Numbered from the stretch's first letter, positions 6,784 through 15,023 are shown. The stretch: 21,754 nt of DNA from B1Sed10-231 sp046483385 (GCA_046483385.1 JAWODG010000068.1:1-21754); one strand, 5' to 3'. Translations and numbers: made by a program. Notes: a model not told the origin generated them from the sequence alone.

Positions 6784-9099
6784 TCAGTGCTCGGCGGCTT
6801 GCGTGATGGTGTGCTCGGCGTCCTCGACGGTCAGGACGGCGGACCGCTCCTCATCCGTCCGATTGGGCATCACCAGGTAGCGGACGGCTCCGGCGTCGGC
6901 CGGCCGCGGGTCGCTCACCTCAACCCAGTCCGCATCCACCTGCGCCTCCACAACCTCCGGCGCGGGCTGGGCGACGTGAAGCCAACCGATGCCGCCGCCA
7001 GCGCTGAAGTGGCGCGACTGCGGCACAATCTGACCCGGCAGGCAGCGCACGACCACCTTCGACGTGTAGGGAGGCAGAGTGACGGGGCCGGTAATGATGC
7101 GCCCCTCCAGGTCGCGCCAGATGCCCTCGCCGGTGTCTTCGTCCCGGAACTTGGCCGAATCGTTGAGCAGCAGCTTCGAGGGCAGTTCGGCCCCGCCGGG
7201 CGCCAGTTCGTCCGGGCCGAGCACGACGGGTGCCGGGTCGGCCCAGTCGAAGCGCTCCTGCCACTGCGCGACGGTGAGCGAATCGCGGCCTTCCTGGACC
7301 ATGGCGGCGGTGGCCGGGTGAGCGAAGTAATTGCCGAACAGGCGGCCGTAGTGGATGTCAGGCCCGAACCGCAGCGTTCCCTGTCCCTCAGGCGCAAAGA
7401 AAGGGCGAGCCCCCCGTTCGGTGGCGAACAAGACGTTGGCGGTAATGGTATGGTCCTGCGGCAGGTTCTCGGAGCGCCCGGTGCGCTCGTAGGTCGCGCG
7501 GCCGGACAGATCCATCTGGGCTCGCTCATTGCCGTAGAGGACGTTGCCCCGCACGACGCTGCCGAAGTTGTTCGGCAGGAACAGGCCGAAACCCCGGCAG
7601 TTGGCGACCGTGTTGTCCTCGACGACGCTGCCGCGGAAGTCGCCCAAGAACTCCAGCCAGATGCCGTGGCCCAGGTTGGCCCAGGGCAGGGAGTTGTCCA
7701 GGCTGGTGCGGTCGCCCAGCAGGATGCGCTGGCTGGTGTCGGTGTTGCCGTACACCTCCGTGATGATGTTGCCCCGGATATAGTTGCGATCGCTGTTGGT
7801 GTAGATGCCGCCGCCGTCGTTGAGGGTCAGCAGGGCGCGGCGGATGACGTTGTACTCGATGTAGTGGCCGGGGCTGCCGATGAACATGCCGGAGTAGCCG
7901 GTGCCGTCTATCCGGTTGTGGCGCACCCGCACACCCGAACCGTTGTACAGGGCGATGGCCACCGCGTACCAGCCCGGCGGCGATTCGTACCCCGCCACCG
8001 TGCCCGTCTCAATGAAGGTGTTCCGCTCGATGACGGAGTGGCTGTCCTGCTCCGGATTCTCGTTCCAGGTGATGCCGTTTCTTATGCAGTGGTCGAAGAA
8101 GCAGTCGCTCACCACCGCGTTGTGCACGTTCCAGCCGGCATGGAGGCCGACGCCGTCGACGCCCTCGAACCGGCAGCGGTGCACGCGGCTGGCACCGTCT
8201 ATCTGCAGGCCGCGCGCCGTCTGGTGGCGGAAGGTGATTTCCTCCACCACTGAGTCGGTCACCCGCAGTCCCTCGGCCCGATGGGAACCCTCGACACCCA
8301 TCCGGTTCGGGTCGCGGCCCTCCGGCGGCATGAAGTAAACGCGCATCTCGTCCTCGTCGAAGTACCACTCGCCCGGTGCGTCGAGTTCCTCGAGCTTGTT
8401 GTCTATGTAGCACATGGAGCCGATGGACTCGCGGCCCCGCGCTCCCTCGGCGGCCAGCGTCAGGGTCCCTTCGCCGTCGTATTCCAGGATCTCACGTGTC
8501 TCGTGCCACCAGCTCCAGCGCCGCCAGCGCACCTGCGCGCCGCCCCAGTAATCGGCCTCGTTGCGCGGGTGGTCAACCAGTTCGGGCAGATAGATGGTCT
8601 CGGTGCCGTCCTCGGCCGTGGACATGGCGTGGACCTGGAGCCAGGAGTCGTCCGGGTAGCGGGCGATGGTCATCAGCCGGCCGTCGGCGAAGAGATGCTC
8701 CACGGGCCGGTCCACCGCGGCCACGTAGATGCCGTCGCGCCAGGGCTCCCAGCCTGTTATGGCCACGGCGCCGGAGATGACGGGGTTGGGTTCATCCGGC
8801 GACCGGTAGGCCCCGATGGTGAGGTCGCCGATGGGATCCCGGTCCTCGCCCCCGGCAAAGTTGGCGCTCCCCCGGTAAACATCCCCGCGCCGCAGCAGTA
8901 TCGTATCCCCGGGGCGCGCCCGCTCCTCGGCGGCGGCCAGCGTGCGCCAGGCGGTCTCCTCGGTCAGGCCGTCCAGCGCGTCATCACCCAGGTTTGAGAT
9001 ATGGTAGGTGGCGGCCCGCGCCCTCGCGCCCGAAGCAATGGTCGCTATGAGGACCGCGCAGGTACAGATCATGGCGATTCGTCTGCGGTGGATTCTCAT
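6784..9099 (-). CDS. Secreted right-handed parallel beta-helix protein with BACON-like C-terminal domain
   Basis: The 771-residue product has a signal peptide (Arg-rich start, then MICTCAVLIATIASG and ARARA before the mature end at ATYHIS). Residues 30-80 have the DDALDGLTEETAWRTL...GDTILLRRG entry typical of beta-helix polysaccharide-active proteins. Residues about 280-570 hold repeated beta-helix rungs (NAVVSDCFFDHC, SVIERNTFIETG, HYIEYNVIRRA, NYIRGNIITEVYGN, SVVEDNTVANCRGFG). The final 74 residues (698-771) match the BACON pattern: FSAGGG near the start, DADWVEV, MPNRTDEERSAVLTV and an ITQ ending. The family includes lyases and epimerases, but I cannot assign a catalytic triad. The start has AAGGCGG about nine bases upstream. 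Probably an outer-surface or secreted carbohydrate-active enzyme. Confidence 0.75.
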   Translation of the reverse strand: MRIHRRRIAMICTCAVLIATIASGARARAATYHISNLGDDALDGLTEETAWRTLAAAEERARPGDTILLRRGDVYRGSANFAGGEDRDPIGDLTIGAYRSPDEPNPVISGAVAITGWEPWRDGIYVAAVDRPVEHLFADGRLMTIARYPDDSWLQVHAMSTAEDGTETIYLPELVDHPRNEADYWGGAQVRWRRWSWWHETREILEYDGEGTLTLAAEGARGRESIGSMCYIDNKLEELDAPGEWYFDEDEMRVYFMPPEGRDPNRMGVEGSHRAEGLRVTDSVVEEITFRHQTARGLQIDGASRVHRCRFEGVDGVGLHAGWNVHNAVVSDCFFDHCIRNGITWNENPEQDSHSVIERNTFIETGTVAGYESPPGWYAVAIALYNGSGVRVRHNRIDGTGYSGMFIGSPGHYIEYNVIRRALLTLNDGGGIYTNSDRNYIRGNIITEVYGNTDTSQRILLGDRTSLDNSLPWANLGHGIWLEFLGDFRGSVVEDNTVANCRGFGLFLPNNFGSVVRGNVLYGNERAQMDLSGRATYERTGRSENLPQDHTITANVLFATERGARPFFAPEGQGTLRFGPDIHYGRLFGNYFAHPATAAMVQEGRDSLTVAQWQERFDWADPAPVVLGPDELAPGGAELPSKLLLNDSAKFRDEDTGEGIWRDLEGRIITGPVTLPPYTSKVVVRCLPGQIVPQSRHFSAGGGIGWLHVAQPAPEVVEAQVDADWVEVSDPRPADAGAVRYLVMPNRTDEERSAVLTVEDAEHTITQAAEH

Positions 9100-9310
9100 C
9101 CTTCGTTACCGCCTTTTCTGTAAGATAAGCTGAGATCACCCATTTACCGTAGCGAAGTTACACGTTCGTCTTCATCGTGAGAGGGTCCCCCCCGCGCTCT
9201 TTGTCAAGGACAAAATCCGTAGAGTAATCTGCCTCGGTCGCCTCTGGCGGCCGTTTGTCCGGGGAGACATGGGAGGCAGAAAGGTGTTTTTCGGCCATCG
9301 AGAGGCACCT
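9100..9310. other. Intergenic region upstream of the beta-helix gene
   Basis: No gene is seen. TTTGTC-AAG-GACAAA (9200-9214) is a short inverted repeat. A TTGACA on the minus strand (9207-9202) has no matching -10 box at the right distance. Part of this stretch may be further decayed insertion-sequence DNA belonging to the stub at 9311-9533. Confidence 0.4.
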
Positions 9311-9533
9311 TCACTGTCGAGGAACCGCGAAGTCAGGTCTTTCTGCGAAACCCACCGCCACCCGCCAGGTCGGCGTGGGGGATAGCGTCTGAATCCGATC
9401 CAATATCGCTCCGAATAGTTCCCGGTAGATCGGCAGGCCCGGCGTCGCTGGAGACCTGTGCGCCGACGAAGCGGATCTTCACCGAGCTATCAAAATCAAC
9501 CCTCAAAGGCGCGTTCGTTTCTTTTTCAGCCAT
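9311..9533 (-). pseudogene. IS1380-like transposase N-terminal stub with frameshift
   Basis: From the ATG at 9533 the translation (MAEKETNAPLRVDFDSS, then VKIRFVGAQVSSDAG) matches the opening of IS1380-type transposases (LRVDFDxRVxLxFxGxxVTSDAGLLAYREL). Just after DAG the frame breaks. One extra base in the GGCCC run at about 9435-9440 shifts the reading to LPIYRELFGAILDRI, which restores the family motif. This second frame continues to a TGA at 9311-9313, giving only about 74 codons against some 430 for a complete transposase. The catalytic core is missing. Because YRELFGAILDRI also resembles the family's C-terminal end, the stub may be an N-to-C fusion left by an internal deletion. An AAGG lies about 11 bases before the ATG. 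Confidence 0.65.
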
Positions 9534-9756
9534 CCGTTGACCTTACTGGAAAGTGGCGAAACGCCTTGAAACCGCCTCAGACGGCCGTGTTATAGCATCT
9601 CGGCACTCCGAGCACCAGCTCAAATCGGCGATCCGCAGTTATACTGCCGGAGGGTCGGCTGCGCGGCAAACACTGGGCGCAGGCGGTTTGACAGCCGTCC
9701 CGTCCGCATCTATCGTGCAGCCGTTCGCGGGACGATTCGAGAAGGGAGCTGCGAAG

Positions 9757-10164
9757 ATGGCACGTGAGGTCTATGTCGGAGAGGGAGCGCACGTCATCAA
9801 GCTGGAGAACGGGGAGGACCTGCTGCGCGGCCTCGAGGCGGGCCTTGCCGAGCGGGGCGTGCACGACGGGGTGATCACCTGCGGGATCGGGTCCACAACC
9901 GGGGCCCACGTGCACGTGGTGAAATCCACCGACCTGCCACCGGGGAACGTGTTCTTCAGGCACGAGGACGAGCCGTTCGACGTGGTCTCCATGCAGGGCT
10001 ACGTGATGGACGGCCGGGTGCACGCGCACATCTCCTTCGCCCGGGCGGAGGACGGCGCCCAGATCGGCGGTCACCTCGAGGAGGGGTGCCCCGTGCTGAC
10101 CTTCTGCATCGTGACGGTGGTCGAGACCGGCCCGCTGGGCGAGCTGGACACCTACGCATCGTGA
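9757..10164 (+). CDS. PPC/DUF296 domain DNA-binding-type protein
   Basis: The 135-residue product is a single PPC (plants and prokaryotes conserved, DUF296) domain. In plants the domain joins AT-hook motifs; bacterial members are small trimeric proteins of unclear function. The signature is visible: LRGLEAGLAERGVHDGVITC, the beta-strand VVSMQGYVMDGRVHAHISFA, then GGHLEEGCPVLTFCIVTVVE. The GGH and the HAH histidines are the conserved putative metal or ligand residues. I chose the ATG at 9757 because AAGGGAG lies eight bases upstream and homology begins there; the open frame extends back to 9553 without family features. It stands alone, followed by a short hairpin. Confidence 0.85.
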   Translation: MAREVYVGEGAHVIKLENGEDLLRGLEAGLAERGVHDGVITCGIGSTTGAHVHVVKSTDLPPGNVFFRHEDEPFDVVSMQGYVMDGRVHAHISFARAEDGAQIGGHLEEGCPVLTFCIVTVVETGPLGELDTYAS

Positions 10165-10169
10165 CCCGG

Positions 10170-10188
10170 CCCTCGACGCTCGCGAGGG
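10170..10188 (+). terminator. Hairpin after the PPC gene
   Basis: CCCTCG (10170-10175) pairs with CGAGGG (10183-10188) across a 7-base loop, starting six bases after the stop codon. No T-run follows, so it is a weak terminator candidate. Confidence 0.35.
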
Positions 10189-10310
10189 ACAGGTAAAGCG
10201 TCACAGCGAACTGGTGAAACGGCCCACGCACCGCCGTGCATCGCGGACCAGCAAGTAGCAGAACGGCCGAGGGCCGAGGCTCGTACCCTTCCAACGCCGC
10301 GCGGTGAACC

Positions 10311-10339
10311 TTGCCGCCCCGGGACCGACTGAGTAGAAT
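10311..10339 (+). promoter_or_regulatory. Candidate promoter of the histidine kinase gene
   Basis: TTGCCG (10311-10316), a 17-base spacer and TAGAAT (10334-10339) sit about 105 bases before the start at 10444. The rest of the 10165-10443 interval has no supported gene. Confidence 0.4.
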
Positions 10340-10443
10340 GGTATGAAGCTTACGTGGGTTCTGAGAGGGTGCGCCTTGGGGCAGAAGTATGCTGCGCGCG
10401 TGGCGTATCGCTCGGCCTTTAACCTTATTGTGGGACCTCCCCG

Positions 10444-11586
10444 ATGCCGGATGGAAAAGCGAGCGGCAGCTATGCGCCTCCCGAGCGGGCGCCGGCGGAA
10501 CTTATTGGTCGGCAGTCCCGCGCCGTTGCGGACTCCCCCCTTGTGCGCCGCCTCTACGACGCCGTGACCGAGTGCGTGGCCATCCTGAACGAGCAGCGGC
10601 AGATCGTCTTCTGCAACCGGCCCATGGTTGACTTGCTGGAGCTGCCGGACCGCACGGAGGTCTACGGGTTGCGGCCGGGGGAGGCGCTTGGCTGCACCCA
10701 TGCGGCGGAGGCGGACCACGGGTGTGGCACCTCCGAGTACTGCCAGGCCTGCGGCGCGGTCAATGCGTTCCTGGACAGCCGGCGGGGCGAGCCCCAGGTG
10801 CGCGAGTGCCGCATACTGCGTGGCGAGCAAGCCGACGCCCTCGAACTGCTGGTACGGGCCACCCCGCTGGAGTTGGCCGAGACGCCGCTGACGGTCATCG
10901 CCATGACCGACATAAGCCACCAGAAACGCCGGCAGGTCCTTGAGCGCACGTTCCTGCACGACATCATGAACACAATAATGGCCCTGAACCTGCACTGCCG
11001 CAAGCTGGAGCAGGCCGACTCAGGGTCGGTGACTGCGGTGCGGGACGGCATCCATAGGGCCGTCGCCCTCATGAGGGAAGAAGTCGAGGCTCACCGCGAC
11101 CTGGTCGCGGCCGAGAGCGGGGAGCTGTCGGTGAGGCCTTCGCTGGTGAACGCCGGCCGACTGCTGGAGGAGGCCGCCGACCCGGTCAGCGAACTGGCGT
11201 TCGAACACGACTGCGAACTGGAGATAGCCGACGCCGTCGAAATCACATTCAAAACCGACAGGCGGCTCCTGAGACGGGTTCTCTGCAACATGATGAAGAA
11301 CGCCGTGGAGGCGTCATCTCAGGGCCAGACGGTGACCGCCGGGTGTGAACAGGCGGACGGGCGCGTCGAGTTCTGGGTTCACAACGAGTCGCACATGCCA
11401 CGGGACGTGCAGCTTCAGTTGTTCAAGCGTTCGTTCACCACGAAGGGCGCCGGGCGGGGCGTGGGCACATACAGCATGAAGCTGTTGACCGAGCAGTATC
11501 TGCAGGGGAGAGTTACATTCCGCAGTTCGCCAGAGGAAGGGACGACCTTCATGGCCAGCTATCCCCCATCGCTCGATGGCCCGTAA
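10444..11586 (+). CDS. PAS-type sensor histidine kinase with cysteine-rich sensor domain
   Basis: The 380-residue product has no signal peptide or membrane helix, so it is a cytoplasmic sensor. Residues about 33-160 form a PAS-like domain (AVTECVAILNEQRQIVFCN, ending VIAMTDISHQKR). A cysteine cluster is inserted (C84, C94, C100, C103, C122: GCGTSEYCQACG) that could hold heme, a metal or an Fe-S cluster, or sense redox state. The H-box is FLHDIMN with likely phosphoacceptor H172. The ATPase domain has the N box NMMKNAVEA (282-290) and FKRSFTTKGAGRGVGTYSMK (327-346). The usual DxGxG of the G1 box is replaced by HNESHMP (313-319), a variant I recall from this subfamily. No response regulator is adjacent, so the partner is unknown. 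The ATG at 10444 has only a weak upstream GGGACC. Confidence 0.85.
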   Translation: MPDGKASGSYAPPERAPAELIGRQSRAVADSPLVRRLYDAVTECVAILNEQRQIVFCNRPMVDLLELPDRTEVYGLRPGEALGCTHAAEADHGCGTSEYCQACGAVNAFLDSRRGEPQVRECRILRGEQADALELLVRATPLELAETPLTVIAMTDISHQKRRQVLERTFLHDIMNTIMALNLHCRKLEQADSGSVTAVRDGIHRAVALMREEVEAHRDLVAAESGELSVRPSLVNAGRLLEEAADPVSELAFEHDCELEIADAVEITFKTDRRLLRRVLCNMMKNAVEASSQGQTVTAGCEQADGRVEFWVHNESHMPRDVQLQLFKRSFTTKGAGRGVGTYSMKLLTEQYLQGRVTFRSSPEEGTTFMASYPPSLDGP

Positions 11587-11600
11587 AGGCCGCGCGGCCT
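11587..11600. terminator. Palindrome between convergent genes
   Basis: AGGCCGCGCGGCCT is a perfect 14-base palindrome. It begins one base after the kinase stop codon (TAA, 11584-11586) and overlaps the stop of the minus-strand gene (11599-11601). Its place between convergent stops suggests a shared bidirectional transcription end, although it lacks a T-run. Confidence 0.4.
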
Positions 11601-13734
11601 ATTCCTCAAGACGCAGCACCAGTGAGAACCCGACGTGGAGCCAGCCGTTCTCCACCCTGTAGAGGATGCGGTTGATGCCTTCCTTCAGGTGAATCCGCCG
11701 CCAGACCTCGTCGATGTCCCATCCTTTCAGGCGCTTGGAACTGAGCCAGACCGGCACGCCGTTGACCTTCAGGGTCCCCCGGTCGTCACTGCCGAGCGCC
11801 ACCAGCACGTCGCGGGGCCTGTCGCTGTAAATCTCGGTGTAGGCGTACCATATGCCGTACTGGTCCGGGTCGGCGGGGATGACCTGCGGGTTAGTCGACT
11901 GCACGAACTTCCAGCGGATCGTGCGTCCGCCTTTCCCGATGTAAGTCGCATCAAGGTCCACCAGGCTGTCGGGCGGAAACTCGCGATCGATGTTGACGCG
12001 GTCCGGGTTGGGGAACGGACCGATGGTATACCACGAGTCGATGTAGACCCAGCGGGTCGGAATGCCGTCGGCGGTGATTTTGCGCGTGCCGAGCGCCGGC
12101 ACATCAGGGGTCAATTGGGGCAGGTTGCCTTCGCTCAATCCCTCCTGGCTAAACCTCGGCGCTTCCCCTTCGTCCCCGGCCTCGTCCTGTGTCAGGTCCT
12201 CGTAATCCACGGGAGGGGCGGCGGCGGCCACCTGTTCACCCTCCTCTTCGCCTTCCTCCCCTGATTCGGCCTGTTCCATGGCGGCCATCATGCCCGCCAT
12301 GTCGGAGAAACGGCCGCTCATGTCTTCGCTTGCCAGGTCACGGATGACCAACTGGAGGTCCTCTTCGCTGGGTCCTTCCTCTTCCATCTCGTCCAGTGAT
12401 ACGTCCGTACCAAACTTCATCTTCTCGACGGACTGGGAAGACATGGCCAGCATGCGTTGCGCCAGATTGACCATGCTGGAGGTTTCCCGGAGGGCCTTCT
12501 TGACCTCCTGTTGGTGTGCATCAAAACGTTCGTCGCTTCGGACGTCGCCTTCCAGCAGTTCCCTGTTCAGCTCGGGCCGGACCGGGCGTATGACGTCGAT
12601 GTCGTCACGGGCCTCATCCAGGGGAACGTCCCGGACCATGGCGAGGTCCATCGCCCGGATCTCTTTGAAGGACTCGGCGATACGGTCCTCAAAGGCCCGG
12701 GACGTGTCGTAGAGTTCAGGCACGCTGTCTTTCACGTCCTCCACGGATCCGGGTTCTGTAATCTCCAGCGGTTCGAATGTGCCGGTCACCGCCTGCGCAT
12801 CGGCCTGCCGGGAGTGCCGCTCAATGCTGGACTCCAGCGCCCGCCTGGCCTTCTGCTGGGCTTCGACGGCCTTCTGTTGGGCGTCCAGAGCGTCGCGTCG
12901 AAGCTCTTCGGCAACGGCACGTTGGGCCTCCAATTCCTCCGTGGCCTCCTCTACCTCCCGGCGCCCTTGCTCCAGTTGCTGCTCGGCCTGTTCTATCTTC
13001 TCCTGTGGCTGTTGGTCTTCCCTGGCCTGCTGGAGCTGTTCTTCCCGTTGCTGCTTCTGCTGGCGGACCTCCTCTAACTGTTGTTCGCTCGCGGCCAGAT
13101 CGGGTTCCACGTCCCGTCTGCGGTCATGGGCTCCTTTCGCCTGCTGATGGGCTTCGGCGGCAGCCTTTTGCGCCGACAGGGCCTCGGAGACGTCAAACCC
13201 CGTCATGGCAAGCTTCTCAGCCGCCCTCTGCTGGGCATTCTCGGCCACCGCCTGCAGGCGGTCTGTGGTCTCAATGGAGCGTCCCTCCTCTATGGACTGT
13301 GCGGCCTGGTCCATGTAATCCAATGCCTTCTCCATCTCGCGCATGGCGTCCTGCGGAGCTTCGGCTCGCTGGCGGCGCTCAAAACGGCGGAAGCGTTCCG
13401 AGATGTTGTCACGGATATCTTCGATGCGCTCGAAAGAGCGCTCGAGTTGCCGCGCGTTGTCGGCTATCTGGTCCGCGCTGCGGTATTCGATGGCCTCGGC
13501 CAACTCCTGCAACCCACGCGAAGACATGCTCCGGGTTGGCCGGCTGCGCTGGACGGCTTCCCGAACCATCTCCCGGACGGGCGTCATGTACAGCAGCGCC
13601 ACAATCGCGGCCACGTGCAGCACCAGCGACGCGACGAACCAGCGGCTGCGGCCCCTTTCGCGCCTCGCGCGGAACGCAAGGTCCTCAGATGTCGTAGGCG
13701 GGCTCTTCCGGGGCTTGTGTTTTGATTCCGACAT
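11599..13734 (-). CDS. TolA/TonB-like energy transducer with long coiled coil and C-terminal beta domain
   Basis: The 711-residue product has a basic cytoplasmic start, one membrane helix (about 32-50: WFVASLVLHVAAIVALLYM) and a long periplasmic part. The helix carries S36-xxx-H40, the spacing used by TonB and TolA to couple to ExbB/ExbD or TolQ/TolR; it closely resembles the TolA helix SAVLHVILFAALIW. Residues about 75-310 are coiled coil, very rich in Gln, Glu and Ala (EEVRQQKQQREEQLQQ). An acidic region at about 440-525 precedes a C-terminal domain (about 555-711) with WYTIGPFPNP and LGSDDRGTLKVNGVPVW, reminiscent of PA14 or jelly-roll folds. It is third in an operon and overlaps the exbD end by 50 bases, suggesting coupled translation. 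I infer a force-transducing envelope protein; its partner is unknown. Confidence 0.75.
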   Translation of the reverse strand: MSESKHKPRKSPPTTSEDLAFRARRERGRSRWFVASLVLHVAAIVALLYMTPVREMVREAVQRSRPTRSMSSRGLQELAEAIEYRSADQIADNARQLERSFERIEDIRDNISERFRRFERRQRAEAPQDAMREMEKALDYMDQAAQSIEEGRSIETTDRLQAVAENAQQRAAEKLAMTGFDVSEALSAQKAAAEAHQQAKGAHDRRRDVEPDLAASEQQLEEVRQQKQQREEQLQQAREDQQPQEKIEQAEQQLEQGRREVEEATEELEAQRAVAEELRRDALDAQQKAVEAQQKARRALESSIERHSRQADAQAVTGTFEPLEITEPGSVEDVKDSVPELYDTSRAFEDRIAESFKEIRAMDLAMVRDVPLDEARDDIDVIRPVRPELNRELLEGDVRSDERFDAHQQEVKKALRETSSMVNLAQRMLAMSSQSVEKMKFGTDVSLDEMEEEGPSEEDLQLVIRDLASEDMSGRFSDMAGMMAAMEQAESGEEGEEEGEQVAAAAPPVDYEDLTQDEAGDEGEAPRFSQEGLSEGNLPQLTPDVPALGTRKITADGIPTRWVYIDSWYTIGPFPNPDRVNIDREFPPDSLVDLDATYIGKGGRTIRWKFVQSTNPQVIPADPDQYGIWYAYTEIYSDRPRDVLVALGSDDRGTLKVNGVPVWLSSKRLKGWDIDEVWRRIHLKEGINRILYRVENGWLHVGFSLVLRLEE

Positions 13735-14113
13735 TCGTCAGATTCTCGAACTTGAGCATGTCGAGCACCTGCACCACCGCCCACATGGGGGTCTGGCGGT
13801 CGGCGTCGATGCGGATGCGCCGGTCCGGGTCCTTCGCCGCCACCTCGCGAAGCTTCTCCACCAGATAGGACTGCCCCACCGGCTCGGAGTCGAGGTAGAG
13901 ATTGCCCTCCTGGTCGACGGCGATAATCAGCATGTCATCGACTACCTGTCGGCTGACGGAAGCCGACGCACTGGGCGGATCCAGGGGCAGTTCCTTCTCG
14001 ATCTTCTTCAGAGTGGTGGCCACCAGGAAGAAGATGAGCAGAAGGAATACGCAGTCGATGAGCGGAGCCATCTGCACTTCGATGGCGTCATCGGTCTCCA
14101 TGTCAACTCTCAT
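13685..14113 (-). CDS. exbD: ExbD/TolR family biopolymer transport protein
   Basis: The 142-residue product has the classic ExbD/TolR layout: a short cytoplasmic start, one membrane helix (about 15-35, MAPLIDCVFLLLIFFLVATTL) with the essential proton-path aspartate D20, and a periplasmic domain. That domain contains IIAVDQEGNLYLDSEPV and RIRIDADRQTPMWAVVQVLDML. With ExbB it forms an inner-membrane motor driven by the proton gradient. Its start overlaps the end of exbB by 11 bases (ATGAGAGTTGA), and its end overlaps the next gene by 50 bases, so the three are one operon. A second ATG at codon 5 is a possible alternative start. Whether it serves TonB-type uptake or Tol-type envelope function cannot be told from this protein alone. 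Confidence 0.92.
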   Translation of the reverse strand: MRVDMETDDAIEVQMAPLIDCVFLLLIFFLVATTLKKIEKELPLDPPSASASVSRQVVDDMLIIAVDQEGNLYLDSEPVGQSYLVEKLREVAAKDPDRRIRIDADRQTPMWAVVQVLDMLKFENLTNVGIKTQAPEEPAYDI

Positions 14114-15023
14114 CGGCGCTCTCCCCTGCCGCCGGGGCCTGGTCGGGCTCGGTGCCGTACCAGACGCCGATCAACTCGCCCAGCTCCTCCTCCACCATGA
14201 GGGCCAGTTGGTTCGTGCGGCTTTTGAAATAGTGATAGAGGACCAGTGCGGGGACCGCTATGGTCAGACCGGCGCCCGTGGTAATGAGCGCCTTCGAGAT
14301 GTCGCCGCCCAGGAGGCTGGCATCGCCCAGCGACCCGGCCGCCGCAACCTTGTCGAAGGCGCCTATCATGCCGATGACCGTCCCCAACAGGCCGAGAAGC
14401 GGGGACACAGTCGCCACGACGGCCAGCGGGTATGCCTTCTGGACGTGGCGACGCAGGTCCCGCGACGCCACGTCGCCGGCCATCATGGACACGTCCGCCA
14501 TGCTGCTGTGGCGGTGCCGTGCGATGACCGCGAGCGCGCGGGCCAGCGTGCTATCCTTTTTCTCAGGGAGCTTCTTCATCTGCTCGAACTCCCCGTTCTG
14601 CCACAATTTATGTGCCTCTTCGGCCAATCCCTCCGGCACCACCGCTTTCGTGCGCAGGTTCACCAGTCTCTCAATTGTGAACCCCACGCCGGCTACCGAG
14701 GCGAGGAACAGAAAGACCATCGTCAGACCGCCCTGCCGCAGCTTCAGCAGAAACGCTTCTCCGACGGTCCGCTCGTCCTCCGGCTGCCTGGCGGCGGCCT
14801 GCTGTTCCCCGGCGAACACAGGTGTCTCGGTGGCGGGGGCCGGCTCTGCGGCCATCGCGGGCTGTTCCGCCTCCGCGGCAGGTACTTCGTCCGCGCTTTG
14901 CCGCGCCGCGCTTTGCCGCGCCGCGCTTTGCGGCGCGGCGTCTTGGGCGGCAGCGGAGGAAAGGCTGAAAACGACGAGAGAAATCACCATCGCAAAAGCG
15001 ATGACGCTTATGCGGAACTGCAT
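14103..15023 (-). CDS. exbB: ExbB/TolQ/MotA family proton channel protein
   Basis: The 306-residue product starts at the ATG at 15023, which has a strong AAAGGAGGA seven bases upstream; the frame is open further back but without such a site. A signal-type helix (about 4-24, ending SSAAAQ) is followed by an Ala/Gln/Glu-rich linker, then three membrane helices of the MotA/TolQ/ExbB family. These lie at about 98-118 (MVFLFLASVAGVGFTIERL), 199-221 (AVVATVSPLLGLLGTVIGMI) and 244-264 (ALITTGAGLTIAVPALVLYH). The second and third carry the conserved GLLGTVxGM and TTxxGLxxAVPA motifs. An N-terminal cleavable extension before the ExbB core occurs in some Gram-negative ExbB variants. It is the first gene of the exbB-exbD-transducer operon. 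Confidence 0.92.
   Translation of the reverse strand: MQFRISVIAFAMVISLVVFSLSSAAAQDAAPQSAARQSAARQSADEVPAAEAEQPAMAAEPAPATETPVFAGEQQAAARQPEDERTVGEAFLLKLRQGGLTMVFLFLASVAGVGFTIERLVNLRTKAVVPEGLAEEAHKLWQNGEFEQMKKLPEKKDSTLARALAVIARHRHSSMADVSMMAGDVASRDLRRHVQKAYPLAVVATVSPLLGLLGTVIGMIGAFDKVAAAGSLGDASLLGGDISKALITTGAGLTIAVPALVLYHYFKSRTNQLALMVEEELGELIGVWYGTEPDQAPAAGESADES
14891..14935 (-). repeat. Three tandem 15-base repeats inside exbB
   Basis: CCGCGCTTTGCCGCG occurs at 14891-14905 and 14906-14920, and with one change at 14921-14935. It encodes the AARQS repeat in the periplasmic linker of ExbB. Being a multiple of three, copy-number change would alter linker length without breaking the frame. Confidence 0.75.

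Noticed and set aside
6685..8253. Long plus-strand frame antisense to the beta-helix gene
   Set aside because: It lies wholly opposite a gene with clear domains and a signal peptide. Its translation is Val/Ala/Gln-rich without motifs, as expected from antisense of GC-rich coding DNA.
9202..9207. Minus-strand TTGACA as a promoter for the beta-helix gene
   Set aside because: No -10-like hexamer lies 16-18 bases downstream; it is part of a short inverted repeat TTTGTC-AAG-GACAAA.
9553..9756. N-terminal extension of the PPC protein
   Set aside because: The frame is open from 9553, but family similarity and a good ribosome binding site begin at 9757.
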